64,000 nt of DNA from Paenibacillus ihumii. GTDB taxonomy: Bacteria; Bacillota; Bacilli; Paenibacillales; Paenibacillaceae. Numbering within the stretch: the first letter of the stretch is position 1; every line of letters starts with the position of its first letter. The stretch lies in contig NZ_LN884299.1 in the NCBI RefSeq assembly GCF_001403875.1, forward strand, positions 1,612,117 through 1,676,116, in the 5' to 3' direction. The notes under the pieces are model-generated. The model had not been told where the DNA came from and did not search any database. It saw nothing but the letters and a program-made list of their open reading frames with translations. The position numbers were made by a program, and so were the translations under genes. This document shows, in pieces, positions 18,110 to 26,036 of this stretch.

Positions 18110-18970
18110 ATGTCTGTGTCCAAAGAACGCATCGATGTCTTGTTGGTCGAGCAAGGATATTTCGACAGCAGGGAAAAAGCCAAAACCGCAATTATGGCGG
18201 GTCTCGTATTCGGAAATCAGGAACGGATCGAGAAGGCAGGCACTAAAATACCTCGCGATACGAAGCTGACGGTTAAGGGTGCGATTCATCCGTATGTCAG
18301 CCGCGGCGGGTTGAAGCTGGAAAAAGCCTTGAAGCAGTTCGATATCGACATGAAGGACAGAGTGATGCTCGATATCGGATCGTCTACTGGCGGATTTACG
18401 GATTGCGCCCTTCAGCATGGCGCCAGCTACGTGTATGCGATCGATGTCGGCTATAACCAGCTGGATTGGTCGCTGCGCAGCGACGAACGCGTCAATGTCA
18501 AGGAGCGGACCAACTTCAGATATATGACGCCGGAAGATCTGGACGGCCCCGCCCCCAACTTCGCGAGCATTGACGTATCGTTCATATCCCTGCGGATTAT
18601 CCTCCCGCCGCTTGTCGCGCTGCTCAACAAGCCTGCGGATATCGTTGCATTGATCAAGCCTCAGTTCGAAGCCGGGCGCGAGAAGGTCGGAAAGTCCGGG
18701 GTCGTTCGCGATGCCAAGGTACACCAGGAGGTGCTGGAGACCGTTCTCGGCTTTGCAGCAGAGCTGGGGTATGCTTTGCAGGGGCTAACATTCTCACCGA
18801 TTACGGGCGGGGAAGGGAATATAGAATTTCTGGCGCATTTCAGGCTGCTCCCCCCGGAAGCCAAGGAACAGCTTGCCGAGACGGAGGCCTTGCAGCATAT
18901 CCGCGAGAGCTCGCAGCGTGTCGTTCAGGAAGCGAAAGATACGTTTACGACGAAAAGCCCATCCTATTGA
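18110..18970 (+). CDS. TlyA/YqxC family rRNA methyltransferase
   Basis: This 286-residue protein has an N-terminal S4 RNA-binding domain (about residues 5-65, with KERIDVLLVEQGYFDSREKA) and an FtsJ-like SAM-binding domain with MLDIGSSTGGFTDCALQ. In Mycobacterium TlyA methylates 16S and 23S rRNA at cytidine 2'-OH. The B. subtilis homologue YqxC lies in the same place between dxs and ahrC. Hemolysin annotations of this family are historical. Confidence 0.9.
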   Translation: MSVSKERIDVLLVEQGYFDSREKAKTAIMAGLVFGNQERIEKAGTKIPRDTKLTVKGAIHPYVSRGGLKLEKALKQFDIDMKDRVMLDIGSSTGGFTDCALQHGASYVYAIDVGYNQLDWSLRSDERVNVKERTNFRYMTPEDLDGPAPNFASIDVSFISLRIILPPLVALLNKPADIVALIKPQFEAGREKVGKSGVVRDAKVHQEVLETVLGFAAELGYALQGLTFSPITGGEGNIEFLAHFRLLPPEAKEQLAETEALQHIRESSQRVVQEAKDTFTTKSPSY

Positions 18971-18981
18971 TGGGCTTTTTT
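18953..18981 (+). terminator. Terminator after the tlyA-type gene
   Basis: AAAAGCCCATC (18953-18963) pairs with GATGGGCTTTT (18969-18979), with a T tract to 18981. The stem overlaps the last codons and stop of the gene. Confidence 0.9.
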
Positions 18982-19125
18982 GGGCTGCTGGAAGAGAAAG
19001 TGAAAGTGAATCGGTTAACCGCTGGAACTTATTTAAAGGGTGTGGATGCATATCCTGATAAATGAAGTTTTGTTCCTATAAATACATGGACATACTTTTT
19101 TCATATGCATTTATACATTAAAATG

Positions 19126-19155
19126 TTGCATATAGAACGGATGTTCGCTTATAAT
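19126..19155 (+). promoter_or_regulatory. Promoter of the unknown gene-argR-recN operon
   Basis: TTGCAT (19126-19131), an 18-base spacer and a perfect TATAAT (19150-19155) form a sigma-A-type promoter about 100 bases before the first gene. The spacer contains a LexA-type box. Confidence 0.6.
19134..19147 (+). promoter_or_regulatory. LexA/DinR-type SOS box
   Basis: The 14-mer AGAACGGATGTTCG matches the Gram-positive LexA operator CGAACRNRYGTTCG at every position except the first base. The GAAC and GTTC half-sites are perfect and the central GGAT fits RNRY. It lies between -35 and -10, where bound LexA would block RNA polymerase. Confidence 0.65.
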
Positions 19156-19253
19156 GGGTGCATACGAATAAATATGTAGCCTTGTTTAACAATATCCATC
19201 TGAAAACAGGATGTTAATCCATCGCGTCGAATTAATCAACTGAGGTGATTTCG

Positions 19254-19760
19254 ATGAGCGAATATACCGATCGTTTTCTGATGGTAATTATTGCGGGCAT
19301 TGCAGCATTGCTGCTGTATCGCGGGTTCAGAATCTGGCTCCGCAAGCCTTTTACGCTCGGATCAGGCGTCGGATTTGAGTTCAATGAGAACATCCAAGAG
19401 CATCCGGCCATTGATTTACTGGAGTCGGAAGGCTTTGAAGTCGTCAGCGACAAGCTGAAGGTTCCGCTCGCATTCAGGGTGGATGCACAGGTGCTGCATA
19501 GCCGGTTATATATCGATTATGTCGTAAAGAAGCATGGTGAGTATTATCTGGTAAGAAAGACGAGAGAGCGTCAGCCGATCGAGTGGACAGGCGCTGGTCT
19601 GCGCAGGGACATTCTTCCTTACCTGCTTCTTTATCCTGACTGTGCAGGGGTGCTCTATATTGATACTGAGCTCGGGCAAATCAAGGAAATCACCTTAAGC
19701 ACGGATTTGGATGATGCCGAGGAGGCATCGCATATTACGGATATATGGAGGACAAGATGA
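19254..19760 (+). CDS. Unknown membrane-anchored protein, first gene of the argR-recN operon
   Basis: I do not recognise this 168-residue protein. It has one N-terminal membrane helix (about residues 8-26) and a soluble part of mixed alpha/beta character with a basic segment ([17 protein letters not shown]). It is acidic near the C-terminus. The ATG at 19254 follows GAGGTGAT. The stop overlaps the argR start (ATGA), so the two are probably translated together. Its position behind a LexA-type box and before recN suggests, but does not show, a link to DNA damage. Confidence 0.75.
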   Translation: MSEYTDRFLMVIIAGIAALLLYRGFRIWLRKPFTLGSGVGFEFNENIQEHPAIDLLESEGFEVVSDKLKVPLAFRVDAQVLHSRLYIDYVVKKHGEYYLVRKTRERQPIEWTGAGLRRDILPYLLLYPDCAGVLYIDTELGQIKEITLSTDLDDAEEASHITDIWRTR

Positions 19761-20206
19761 AGGGTCAACGGCATATTAAGATCAGGGAGATTATTACCGG
19801 TCATGAAATCGAAACGCAGGACGAGCTGGTGGAAGCATTGCGGGAAGCCGGGTTTCAGGTGACTCAGGCCACCGTATCCCGGGATATTAAGGAACTGATG
19901 CTGATCAAGGTCCCCACGGATGATGGCAAGTATAAATATTCGATGCCAACAGCACAGCGCTACAATCCGGTGCAGAAGCTGCAGCGGGCGCTCGTGGACA
20001 GCTTCGTGCATATAGACCATACCGGTAATCTCGTCGTAATGAAGTGCTTGCCGGGAACGGCCAATTCAGTGGCGGTTCTGCTTGATAATATGGAATGGCC
20101 TGATTTGCTGGGAACGATCTGCGGCGACGATACCATTCTGTTGATATGCCGCAATGAAGATTACAGCCGCTTTGTTATAAATCAAATTATGACTTTCATT
20201 TCATAG
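19757..20206 (+). CDS. argR: Arginine repressor ArgR/AhrC
   Basis: ArgR is a hexameric arginine-dependent regulator that represses arginine synthesis and activates catabolism. The 149-residue protein is very close to B. subtilis AhrC: it starts [21 protein letters not shown], has the winged-helix motif [12 protein letters not shown] and the C-terminal arginine-binding [11 protein letters not shown] chose the ATG at 19757 (GGAGG upstream) over 19745. It overlaps the preceding gene by 4 bases and is followed by recN, the conserved arrangement. Confidence 0.95.
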   Translation: MKGQRHIKIREIITGHEIETQDELVEALREAGFQVTQATVSRDIKELMLIKVPTDDGKYKYSMPTAQRYNPVQKLQRALVDSFVHIDHTGNLVVMKCLPGTANSVAVLLDNMEWPDLLGTICGDDTILLICRNEDYSRFVINQIMTFIS

Positions 20207-20265
20207 GGGCTTGAGCTGCAGCTTGCTGCTGCACTTTTGATCATAGGCGAAGGGAGTGCCTTTTC

Positions 20266-21990
20266 TTGCTGGTTCATTTATCCATACGGAATCTAGCCGT
20301 AGTCGAGGCGGTTGACGTCACGTTTGATCGTGGCTTTCATGTTCTGACCGGTGAGACCGGAGCAGGTAAATCGATTATTATTGATGCGCTTGGACTCATA
20401 TCCGGAGGCAGGGGCTCGGCGGATCTGATCCGCTATGGCTGCGACAAGGCAGAGATGGAGGCCGCTTTCGAGCTCAAGGAGCACCACCCTGTATGGGGAA
20501 CGTTAACCAAGCTGGGCATAAGCGCCGATCCCGGTGAAGCGCTCATTATCCGGCGCGAAATTAGCGCTCAGGGCAAGAGCTCAGCCCGGATTAACGGGCA
20601 ATTGGTCAACTTGTCTATGCTTCGCGAGGTGGGCGAGAGCCTGATCAATCTTCACGGTCAGCATGAGCATCAGACGCTGCTGCATCCGGAGCGGCATTTA
20701 AAGCTGCTGGATGCCTTTGGATCTGAGGATATCGATGCCGCGAAGACAAGGTATCAGGCGGCTTACTCGGCTTTTCAGCAGGTCGATAAAGAGTGGAGAG
20801 AGCTGCAGAGCACAAGCCAGCAGGCATTGCAAATGCTTGATTTGTACCGTTTCCAGCTGGAGGAGATCGCGGCAGCCGCCCTTAAGCCTGGAGAGGATGA
20901 ATGGCTTGCGGAGGAAAAGGTAAAGCTATCCCATAGTGAGAAAATGATGGACTCCGTGTCCGGGGCTTACGAGTTGCTATATGGTCCGCAGGGATTGGAA
21001 GCGATAGCGAAGGCGGTGTCCCGTCTAGAGGATGTTGCGGATTATGACCAGAAGGGAATTACACCATTGCTGGAGCAGCTGCAGTCGGCCTATTACCTGC
21101 TAGAGGACGCTTCCTTCGCTCTGCGGGACTATCGTGACAGAATTGAGTTCAACCCCGAGCGCCTGGAGGAGGTTGAGGAGCGTCTGGATCTGATCTCCAC
21201 GCTGCGTCGCAAATACGGGGATGACGTTAAAGGAATCCTTCAATATTATGAACAAATTTCCCGCGATACGGAAATGCTGGAGAATAAGGACGAGAGGCTG
21301 GAGAAGCTGTCTGCGGAGCGGGAGCAGCTGCTCGAGGCAGCTCTTAGAGAGGCTGCTGTGCTTAGCAATGTCCGGCAGCAGAAGGCGGATCAGCTGGCGC
21401 AGCTAATCGAGGGCGAGCTTCAGGATTTGCAGATGGGCCGAACCTCGATCGAGGTTAAGCTGGACCGGACATGGGATCCCGGCGGAGTCGAGTGGGAGGG
21501 CAGACGGGTAAGGCTTGGCAAACACGGCATGGATCAAGCCGAATTCCTAATTTCTCCGAATCCTGGCGAACCGCTGCGTTCTTTGAGTAAAATTGCCTCC
21601 GGGGGGGAATTGTCGCGGATTATGCTCGCTTTGAAGAGCATTTTTGCCCGTCATGACGAGGTTCCTGTCTTGATCTTCGATGAGGTGGATACCGGCGTTA
21701 GCGGCAGAGCAGCTCAATCGATCGCTGAGAAGCTGTATCGGCTGTCGAGCACTTGCCAGGTATTCTCGATTACTCATTTGCCTCAGGTTGCCTGCATGGC
21801 GGATCAACAATACCTTATCGAGAAGATTGTAGCCGACGGGCGGACAATGACGAGAGTCGAGCATTTGGGGGAGAACGGCCGGATCAACGAGCTTGCCCGC
21901 ATGCTCGGTGGCGTGGAGATTACCGATCGCACGCGCCACCATGCCCAGGAAATGCTTAAGCTGGCTGAGGCCCAGAAGGGTGCGAATTAA
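20266..21990 (+). CDS. recN: DNA repair protein RecN
   Basis: RecN is an SMC-like ATPase recruited early to double-strand breaks. The 574-residue protein has the P-loop GETGAGKS at residues 29-36, a central coiled coil (about residues 150-370), the ABC signature region SGGELSRIMLALK and Walker B ending in DEVDTGVSG. The start is TTG at 20266 behind GAAGGGAG. It is the last gene of the argR operon, and its promoter carries a LexA-type box. Confidence 0.96.
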   Translation: MLVHLSIRNLAVVEAVDVTFDRGFHVLTGETGAGKSIIIDALGLISGGRGSADLIRYGCDKAEMEAAFELKEHHPVWGTLTKLGISADPGEALIIRREISAQGKSSARINGQLVNLSMLREVGESLINLHGQHEHQTLLHPERHLKLLDAFGSEDIDAAKTRYQAAYSAFQQVDKEWRELQSTSQQALQMLDLYRFQLEEIAAAALKPGEDEWLAEEKVKLSHSEKMMDSVSGAYELLYGPQGLEAIAKAVSRLEDVADYDQKGITPLLEQLQSAYYLLEDASFALRDYRDRIEFNPERLEEVEERLDLISTLRRKYGDDVKGILQYYEQISRDTEMLENKDERLEKLSAEREQLLEAALREAAVLSNVRQQKADQLAQLIEGELQDLQMGRTSIEVKLDRTWDPGGVEWEGRRVRLGKHGMDQAEFLISPNPGEPLRSLSKIASGGELSRIMLALKSIFARHDEVPVLIFDEVDTGVSGRAAQSIAEKLYRLSSTCQVFSITHLPQVACMADQQYLIEKIVADGRTMTRVEHLGENGRINELARMLGGVEITDRTRHHAQEMLKLAEAQKGAN

Positions 21991-22104
21991 CGGCCGGAAC
22001 AATGATTGACAGTAATAAAAGACCACACCCGGGGTATCTTATAGGTACGCAATTGGCGACCACCTTTTCGTCAAGCGAAAGAAGCTAAGGGAGCGTGACA
22101 GCCA

Positions 22105-23430
22105 TTGAACCCGAACCTCAGGAGTAGATTTCTCGGTCTTTTACTTGCCTTCTTCTTTTGTTTTCTTGGCACGTCAGCCGTTGAAGGTCATTCGCCGATG
22201 CTGCCGGATGAACTGCGTATGTTCCAAGGCCAAGGGACACAGCTCGATTTGGCCATACCCGTACAGGCAGAGGTTAGCGTTGACCGGCCGGATGTCGTTA
22301 TGTTGAACGATCAGCCTAACCCCTCCATGAAGGTATCCCTCGGCTCTCCGCTGAAGCTATCCTCGCTTAGCAGCGGTGAAGCCAAGCTCCGCATGAAGCT
22401 ATTTGGACAAATTCCTCTTAAGACAGTGAAAGTAAATGTAATTCCGGACTTAAAGGTCATACCCGGAGGACAAACGATCGGCGTTAAAGTGAAATCCGAC
22501 GGTATTCTTGTTGTGGGCCACCATCTTGTGAATACGGACAAGGCCAAAATTTCTCCTGGCGAAGCTGCAGGCATTCAGCCGGGGGATTTGATAACTCATC
22601 TGAACGGCTCGCGTCTTAAAGACGTCCATGAGGTCGCTGCCCTTGTAGAACAGGCCGGAAAGAAAAATCAACCCCTAAAGGTGGTTTACAAGCGGAATAA
22701 TCGGGAATCCACGACATCATTAACACCTGCCTTTGACAAGCAGGATAAGGCCTGGCGGCTTGGTCTCTACATTCGCGATTCGGCGGCTGGAGTGGGAACA
22801 TTAACCTTTTATGCTCCGAAGGAAGGCGTATATGGCGCTCTAGGGCATGTGATTACCGACATGAATACGCAAACGCCAATCGTTGTAGGAAGCGGCCAAA
22901 TTTTGCAGTCCAGCGTAACATCCATTTCCAAGAGCGAGAGTGGAGAACCCGGGGAGAAAAGAGCTCATTTTGTGAAAGAAGGCAAAACGCTTGGCACCAT
23001 TGAGCGCAATACTCATTTCGGGATCTTCGGCAAGATGTCCGAGAACCCGGATCACAGCGTCTACAAGACCCCAATTCCCGTCGCTTTTTCTGAAGAGGTT
23101 AAGGAAGGACCGGCGGAAATTTTAACGGTCGTCGAAGGCCAGCAGGTGGAGCGTTTTAAAGTGGAGATAGCGCATGTATCCAAGCAGAGTACCCCACAGA
23201 CTAAAGGATTGGTGATTCGCATTACGGATCCTAGGCTGGTGGAAAAGACCGGAGGAATTGTACAGGGGATGAGCGGCAGCCCCATCATTCAAAACGGCAA
23301 ATTGATCGGTGCAGTGACTCATGTGTTTGTTAATGATCCACGGTCAGGGTATGGGTGCTTTATCGAATGGATGCTGCAGGATGCAGGCATTTTGAAAGGC
23401 AGCACGGCAACCAATCTTAAGGCGAGTTAG
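22105..23430 (+). CDS. spoIVB: SpoIVB serine peptidase
   Basis: SpoIVB is secreted from the forespore and starts sigma-K activation by cleaving SpoIVFA. The 441-residue protein has an N-terminal hydrophobic signal/anchor (about residues 8-28), a PDZ domain (about residues 125-200, GEAAGIQPGDLITHLNG) and the SpoIVB peptidase domain with GALGHVITD (catalytic His) and GMSGSPII (catalytic Ser). The start is TTG at 22105 with AAGGGAG upstream. It lies directly before spo0A, as in B. subtilis. Confidence 0.96.
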   Translation: MNPNLRSRFLGLLLAFFFCFLGTSAVEGHSPMLPDELRMFQGQGTQLDLAIPVQAEVSVDRPDVVMLNDQPNPSMKVSLGSPLKLSSLSSGEAKLRMKLFGQIPLKTVKVNVIPDLKVIPGGQTIGVKVKSDGILVVGHHLVNTDKAKISPGEAAGIQPGDLITHLNGSRLKDVHEVAALVEQAGKKNQPLKVVYKRNNRESTTSLTPAFDKQDKAWRLGLYIRDSAAGVGTLTFYAPKEGVYGALGHVITDMNTQTPIVVGSGQILQSSVTSISKSESGEPGEKRAHFVKEGKTLGTIERNTHFGIFGKMSENPDHSVYKTPIPVAFSEEVKEGPAEILTVVEGQQVERFKVEIAHVSKQSTPQTKGLVIRITDPRLVEKTGGIVQGMSGSPIIQNGKLIGAVTHVFVNDPRSGYGCFIEWMLQDAGILKGSTATNLKAS

Positions 23431-23451
23431 GCCTTAAGATTGGTTTTTTTT
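23409..23451 (+). terminator. Terminator after spoIVB
   Basis: AACCAATCTTAAGGC (23409-23423) and GCCTTAAGATTGGTT (23431-23445) form a perfect 15-pair stem around the spoIVB stop codon, followed by a run of T. Confidence 0.95.
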
Positions 23452-23813
23452 CGTCGAAGGGGCTCCCTCATCGAAAAAGACAAGTTATATGAAAATTTTT
23501 AATATTAATGTATAGTTAACTTATAAGTCTAAAGGGGGTGGATTTCAGGTTTTGGGGTAGTTTTCGGAGAACTATGCTCGCTAAAATGATGTAAATATAT
23601 ATTGTTTTTTCCCTAAGCCTTGCTTCATTGCGGCCTGTGGCTGTATGATTGTAGAAGCAAAAGGCTGTTGGCTTCAGCAGAGCTCGGTTTGCAAGGCGAT
23701 CAAATCCGACATTTCCGGTGTAAATACTTGTCGAATTGAAGCGAATCAGATCACTATTTGTAAGTAACAATTAATTATATATCAAATTATTAAAAAAATA
23801 AATAAAAATAATT
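23452..23813 (+). other. Gene-free AT-rich region upstream of spo0A
   Basis: No supported gene lies here. A perfect Spo0A box (TGTCGAA, 23729-23735) is present, and the region becomes very AT-rich before the spo0A promoter. A vegetative promoter is expected from B. subtilis, but I could not place one with confidence. Confidence 0.6.
23729..23735 (+). promoter_or_regulatory. Distal 0A box of spo0A
   Basis: TGTCGAA matches the core Spo0A box exactly, about 90 bases upstream of the sigma-H promoter. Confidence 0.6.
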
Positions 23814-23820
23814 TTCGACA
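23814..23820 (-). promoter_or_regulatory. 0A box immediately upstream of the spo0A sigma-H promoter
   Basis: TTCGACA on the plus strand is TGTCGAA on the minus strand, an exact core Spo0A box, directly adjoining the -35 element that starts at 23821. Confidence 0.65.
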
Positions 23821-23847
23821 GAAGGAATTTACTTTTGAATGTCGAAT
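23821..23847 (+). promoter_or_regulatory. Sigma-H promoter of spo0A with a 0A box on the -10
   Basis: GAAGGAATT (23821-23829), 11 bases and GTCGAAT (23841-23847) fit the sigma-H consensus RnAGGAWWW-N11/12-RnnGAAT at all fixed positions. A further perfect 0A box (TGTCGAA, 23840-23846) covers the -10. This matches the autoregulated sporulation promoter known for spo0A. Confidence 0.8.
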
Positions 23848-23899
23848 CCTTATTTCTGGAAGGATTAAGGAAACTCATAACACAAGGAGGAAGTCGTCG

Positions 23900-24706
23900 G
23901 TGCAAAAAATTGAAGTGTTGTTGGCGGATGACAATCGGGAATTCACGAATTTGCTTGCAGAGTACATTACTGAGCAGGATGACATGGTTGTATCAGGTAT
24001 TGCTTACAATGGCGAGGAAGTTTTGGAGATGATTGAGCATGCTTCTAAGGTTCCGGACGTTCTGATCCTGGATATCATCATGCCGCATTTGGATGGATTG
24101 GGCGTACTGGAACGTTTACGCGATATAAATGTATCGCCGCAGCCAAAGATCATTATGCTGACTGCTTTCGGACAAGAAAATATTACGCAGCGTGCGGTTC
24201 AGTTGGGAGCATCGTATTATATCCTGAAGCCGTTCGATATGGAAGTGCTAGCCAATCGAATTCGGCAGCTGGTTGGAGTTCAAACCTTATCCTCAAGCAG
24301 TTCGCCATCTTCATCCTTTGCGAAATCCAATGTAGTACCGCTTGGCAAGGGGAAGAACCTGGACGCAAATATTACTTCCATTATTCACGAAATCGGTGTT
24401 CCTGCTCATATTAAGGGATATCAGTACTTGCGTGAAGCGATCACCATGGTATACAACAATATTGAAATTTTAGGAGCGATCACCAAGACGCTGTATCCAG
24501 CGATTGCAGAGAAGTTCAAGACGACTCCGTCACGCGTCGAGCGGGCAATCCGCCATGCCATTGAAGTTGCTTGGACGCGCGGCAATATCGACAGCATTAG
24601 CCATTTGTTCGGCTATACGATCAACATCAGCAAATCCAAGCCAACCAACAGTGAATTCATCGCCATGGTGGCCGACAAGCTGCGTATTGAACATAAGGTA
24701 AGCTGA
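23900..24706 (+). CDS. spo0A: Sporulation master response regulator Spo0A
   Basis: Spo0A, phosphorylated through the phosphorelay, decides entry into sporulation. The 268-residue protein has a receiver domain (residues 1-120) with the acidic pair D10-D11, phosphoacceptor Asp58 in LILDIIMP and the switch lysine in ILKPFDME. The C-terminal Spo0A DNA-binding domain shows [17 protein letters not shown]. The start is GTG at 23900 behind AAGGAGG. It is transcribed alone from a sigma-H promoter with 0A boxes. Confidence 0.98.
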   Translation: MQKIEVLLADDNREFTNLLAEYITEQDDMVVSGIAYNGEEVLEMIEHASKVPDVLILDIIMPHLDGLGVLERLRDINVSPQPKIIMLTAFGQENITQRAVQLGASYYILKPFDMEVLANRIRQLVGVQTLSSSSSPSSSFAKSNVVPLGKGKNLDANITSIIHEIGVPAHIKGYQYLREAITMVYNNIEILGAITKTLYPAIAEKFKTTPSRVERAIRHAIEVAWTRGNIDSISHLFGYTINISKSKPTNSEFIAMVADKLRIEHKVS

Positions 24707-24843
24707 AAGCATAACGATTCGTGGAAAAATGACGACGACTGAACGATCCCGGTATTTTATCGGACATTGCTCGGAGGCTCCGATAAACGATTGGGACCTT
24801 GATAAAGGCATTATTTAAGCATAAATATGCGCATTTTTCCTAG

Positions 24844-24879
24844 TGCCCATCTTCTTGGCTTTGGCCGAGAGGGTGGGCA
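24844..24879 (+). terminator. Likely spo0A terminator
   Basis: TGCCCATCTTCTTGG and CCGAGAGGGTGGGCA form a 15-position stem with G-T pairs around a CTTTGG loop. The following tract is AT-rich (TTATATATATT) rather than pure T, so efficiency is uncertain. Confidence 0.55.
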
Positions 24880-25062
24880 TTATATATATTAGCTTAGATT
24901 TGGTCCGGTATAATTTATTGAACAGTCCTCCAACCCAAAAAACTCCAGATACACAAGGTACCTGGAGAAGAGAAGTAAAAAAGGTTATGAAGAACATTGT
25001 CTTCACTCTAATTGTAGGGTTTGAATGTTTCTACAGCAAGAGGGAGTTGTTGGGAAATTTGT

Positions 25063-25104
25063 AATGGTCTATTCATTTAGTTAAGAGACCATTTTGATTT
25101 TGAT
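25063..25104 (+). terminator. Possible terminator
   Basis: AATGGTCT (25063-25070) pairs with AGACCATT (25086-25093), followed by a T-rich stretch (TTGATTTTG). Confidence 0.45.
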
Positions 25105-25155
25105 GAAACATCTATTATTTCCCTCATCGGGGCCGTATAAATGGCCATTCAAGGG

Positions 25156-25183
25156 TTTGCAGTCAGGAGGTTTATGTTACAAT
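25156..25183 (+). promoter_or_regulatory. Possible sigma-A promoter for the 69-residue gene
   Basis: TTTGCA (25156-25161), 16 bases and TACAAT (25178-25183) lie 63 bases upstream of the start codon. Confidence 0.4.
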
Positions 25184-25245
25184 AATTTGGAGGGACTGTC
25201 TGAAGCGGCCAGGTTGTAACCACAAGCAATAGAAGGAGCAGGGAC

Positions 25246-25455
25246 ATGAATAAAGCATCGCTTAATGAGGCGAAATTCGAGACATTGCTGAACGATCCTT
25301 CCTTAAAGGAGCAGCACAGAGAACTGATAGCCGAGCTGTTGTCCACGGCCAGGCAATTGTCGGCCGAGAATACAAGATTGCGCCGGACGCTGCTGAAGAA
25401 ATCTTCAGGCGGGCAAAGAATGTCCAGCAAGCTGAAGGATGCCTTATACGAATAG
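25246..25455 (+). CDS. Small helical protein of unknown function
   Basis: I do not recognise this 69-residue protein. It is almost entirely predicted helical, with a heptad-like stretch (residues 20-50, LKEQHRELIAELLSTARQL), so it may form a short coiled coil. It ends with a Lys/Ser-rich tail. AGAAGGAG lies correctly before the ATG and a terminator follows, which supports it as a real single-gene unit. Confidence 0.7.
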   Translation: MNKASLNEAKFETLLNDPSLKEQHRELIAELLSTARQLSAENTRLRRTLLKKSSGGQRMSSKLKDALYE

Positions 25456-25468
25456 CCTAACACACAAT

Positions 25469-25509
25469 AAACCCTCTTGAGCGGCGACTAAGCCGGAACA
25501 AGAGGGTTT
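25469..25509. terminator. Terminator between convergent genes
   Basis: AAACCCTCTTG (25469-25479) pairs perfectly with CAAGAGGGTTT (25499-25509), with an inner GGC/GCC extension. It lies between a plus-strand and a minus-strand gene and could serve both. Confidence 0.75.
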
Positions 25510-25559
25510 GCTCGTACGGGTCAACGGTTATATTATCTGTGTATCCAGAAATATAATTG

Positions 25560-25844
25560 TTATGAAGGGTTCTCGGTCTTCTTCTTGAACCGTGGCCCCA
25601 GGTAGTTGCGCTTGTGGTCGCGGAAATAGATCCAGCCCCCTAAAAAGCCGATCCCGGCTAGGAACAAAACAACCCCCAGCCCGAAATCGAGCCAGTCAAA
25701 GTGTACATGGGTCAGCGAGTCGTCGCCGTGTCTGGACATATATAGGAATAAGGCGTCCTTCATTTTCAGGAAGCCGATCATGGCGGCAATACCGGGAATA
25801 ACGAGAATGATGATGGCGATAAACCGGGATATCATTAATTTCAT
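25560..25844 (-). CDS. DUF2627 (YqzF-like) membrane protein
   Basis: This 94-residue protein has two membrane helices and the ending GFLGGWIYFRDHKR typical of DUF2627. B. subtilis YqzF, of the same family, lies near the bkd genes too. I chose the ATG whose first base is 25844 (MKLMISRFIA), with AAAGGA upstream. The longer frame to 25919 adds an unconserved segment. Function unknown. It is divergent from lpdV. Confidence 0.75.
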   Translation of the reverse strand: MKLMISRFIAIIILVIPGIAAMIGFLKMKDALFLYMSRHGDDSLTHVHFDWLDFGLGVVLFLAGIGFLGGWIYFRDHKRNYLGPRFKKKTENPS

Positions 25845-25956
25845 GATTTGAAGTATTCCTTTCATAGCAAATGTGATGTTTTTCGTGATAAGGCTGCTTT
25901 GGCTGTTTATGTTTATCATACCTTCTTCTTGAACGGCTGTCTATTTCGTTCTTGAT

Positions 25957-25984
25957 TTGTAATGTGGTAAAAACGAGGTACAAT
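25957..25984 (+). promoter_or_regulatory. Probable sigma-A promoter of lpdV
   Basis: TTGTAA (25957-25962), 16 bases and TACAAT (25979-25984) lie 53 bases before lpdV. I saw no -24/-12 sigma-54 element, unlike the SigL-dependent bkd operon of B. subtilis. Confidence 0.5.
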
Positions 25985-26036
25985 AAGAAACGAGAAGTAG
26001 GAGTGGACATTTATTTGGGATAGGTGGAGATCGAAA

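Larger units (their letters stand above)
24707..25245 (+). other. 539-base gene-poor region after spo0A
   Basis: The region contains terminator-like hairpins at 24844-24879 and 25063-25104 and a small CTCCAG/CTGGAG inverted repeat near 24940-24966. A doubtful 25-codon frame lies at 24989-25066. A sigma-A-like promoter precedes the next gene. No protein I can support is encoded here. Confidence 0.5.

Noticed and set aside
19101..19131. Possible ArgR operator before the argR operon
   Set aside because: ATGCATTTATACAT resembles an ARG box but is two bases too short between half-sites.
22015..22060. Possible sigma-G promoter of spoIVB (GTAAT, 18 bases, TATCTTA)
   Set aside because: The -35 matches only three of five positions; too weak to list although a forespore promoter is expected.
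23516..23770. 84-codon minus-strand frame upstream of spo0A
   Set aside because: Composition is not protein-like, no ribosome site, and it covers a control region with 0A boxes.
23835..24032. 65-codon frame overlapping the spo0A start
   Set aside because: It begins inside the sigma-H promoter and runs out of frame into spo0A.
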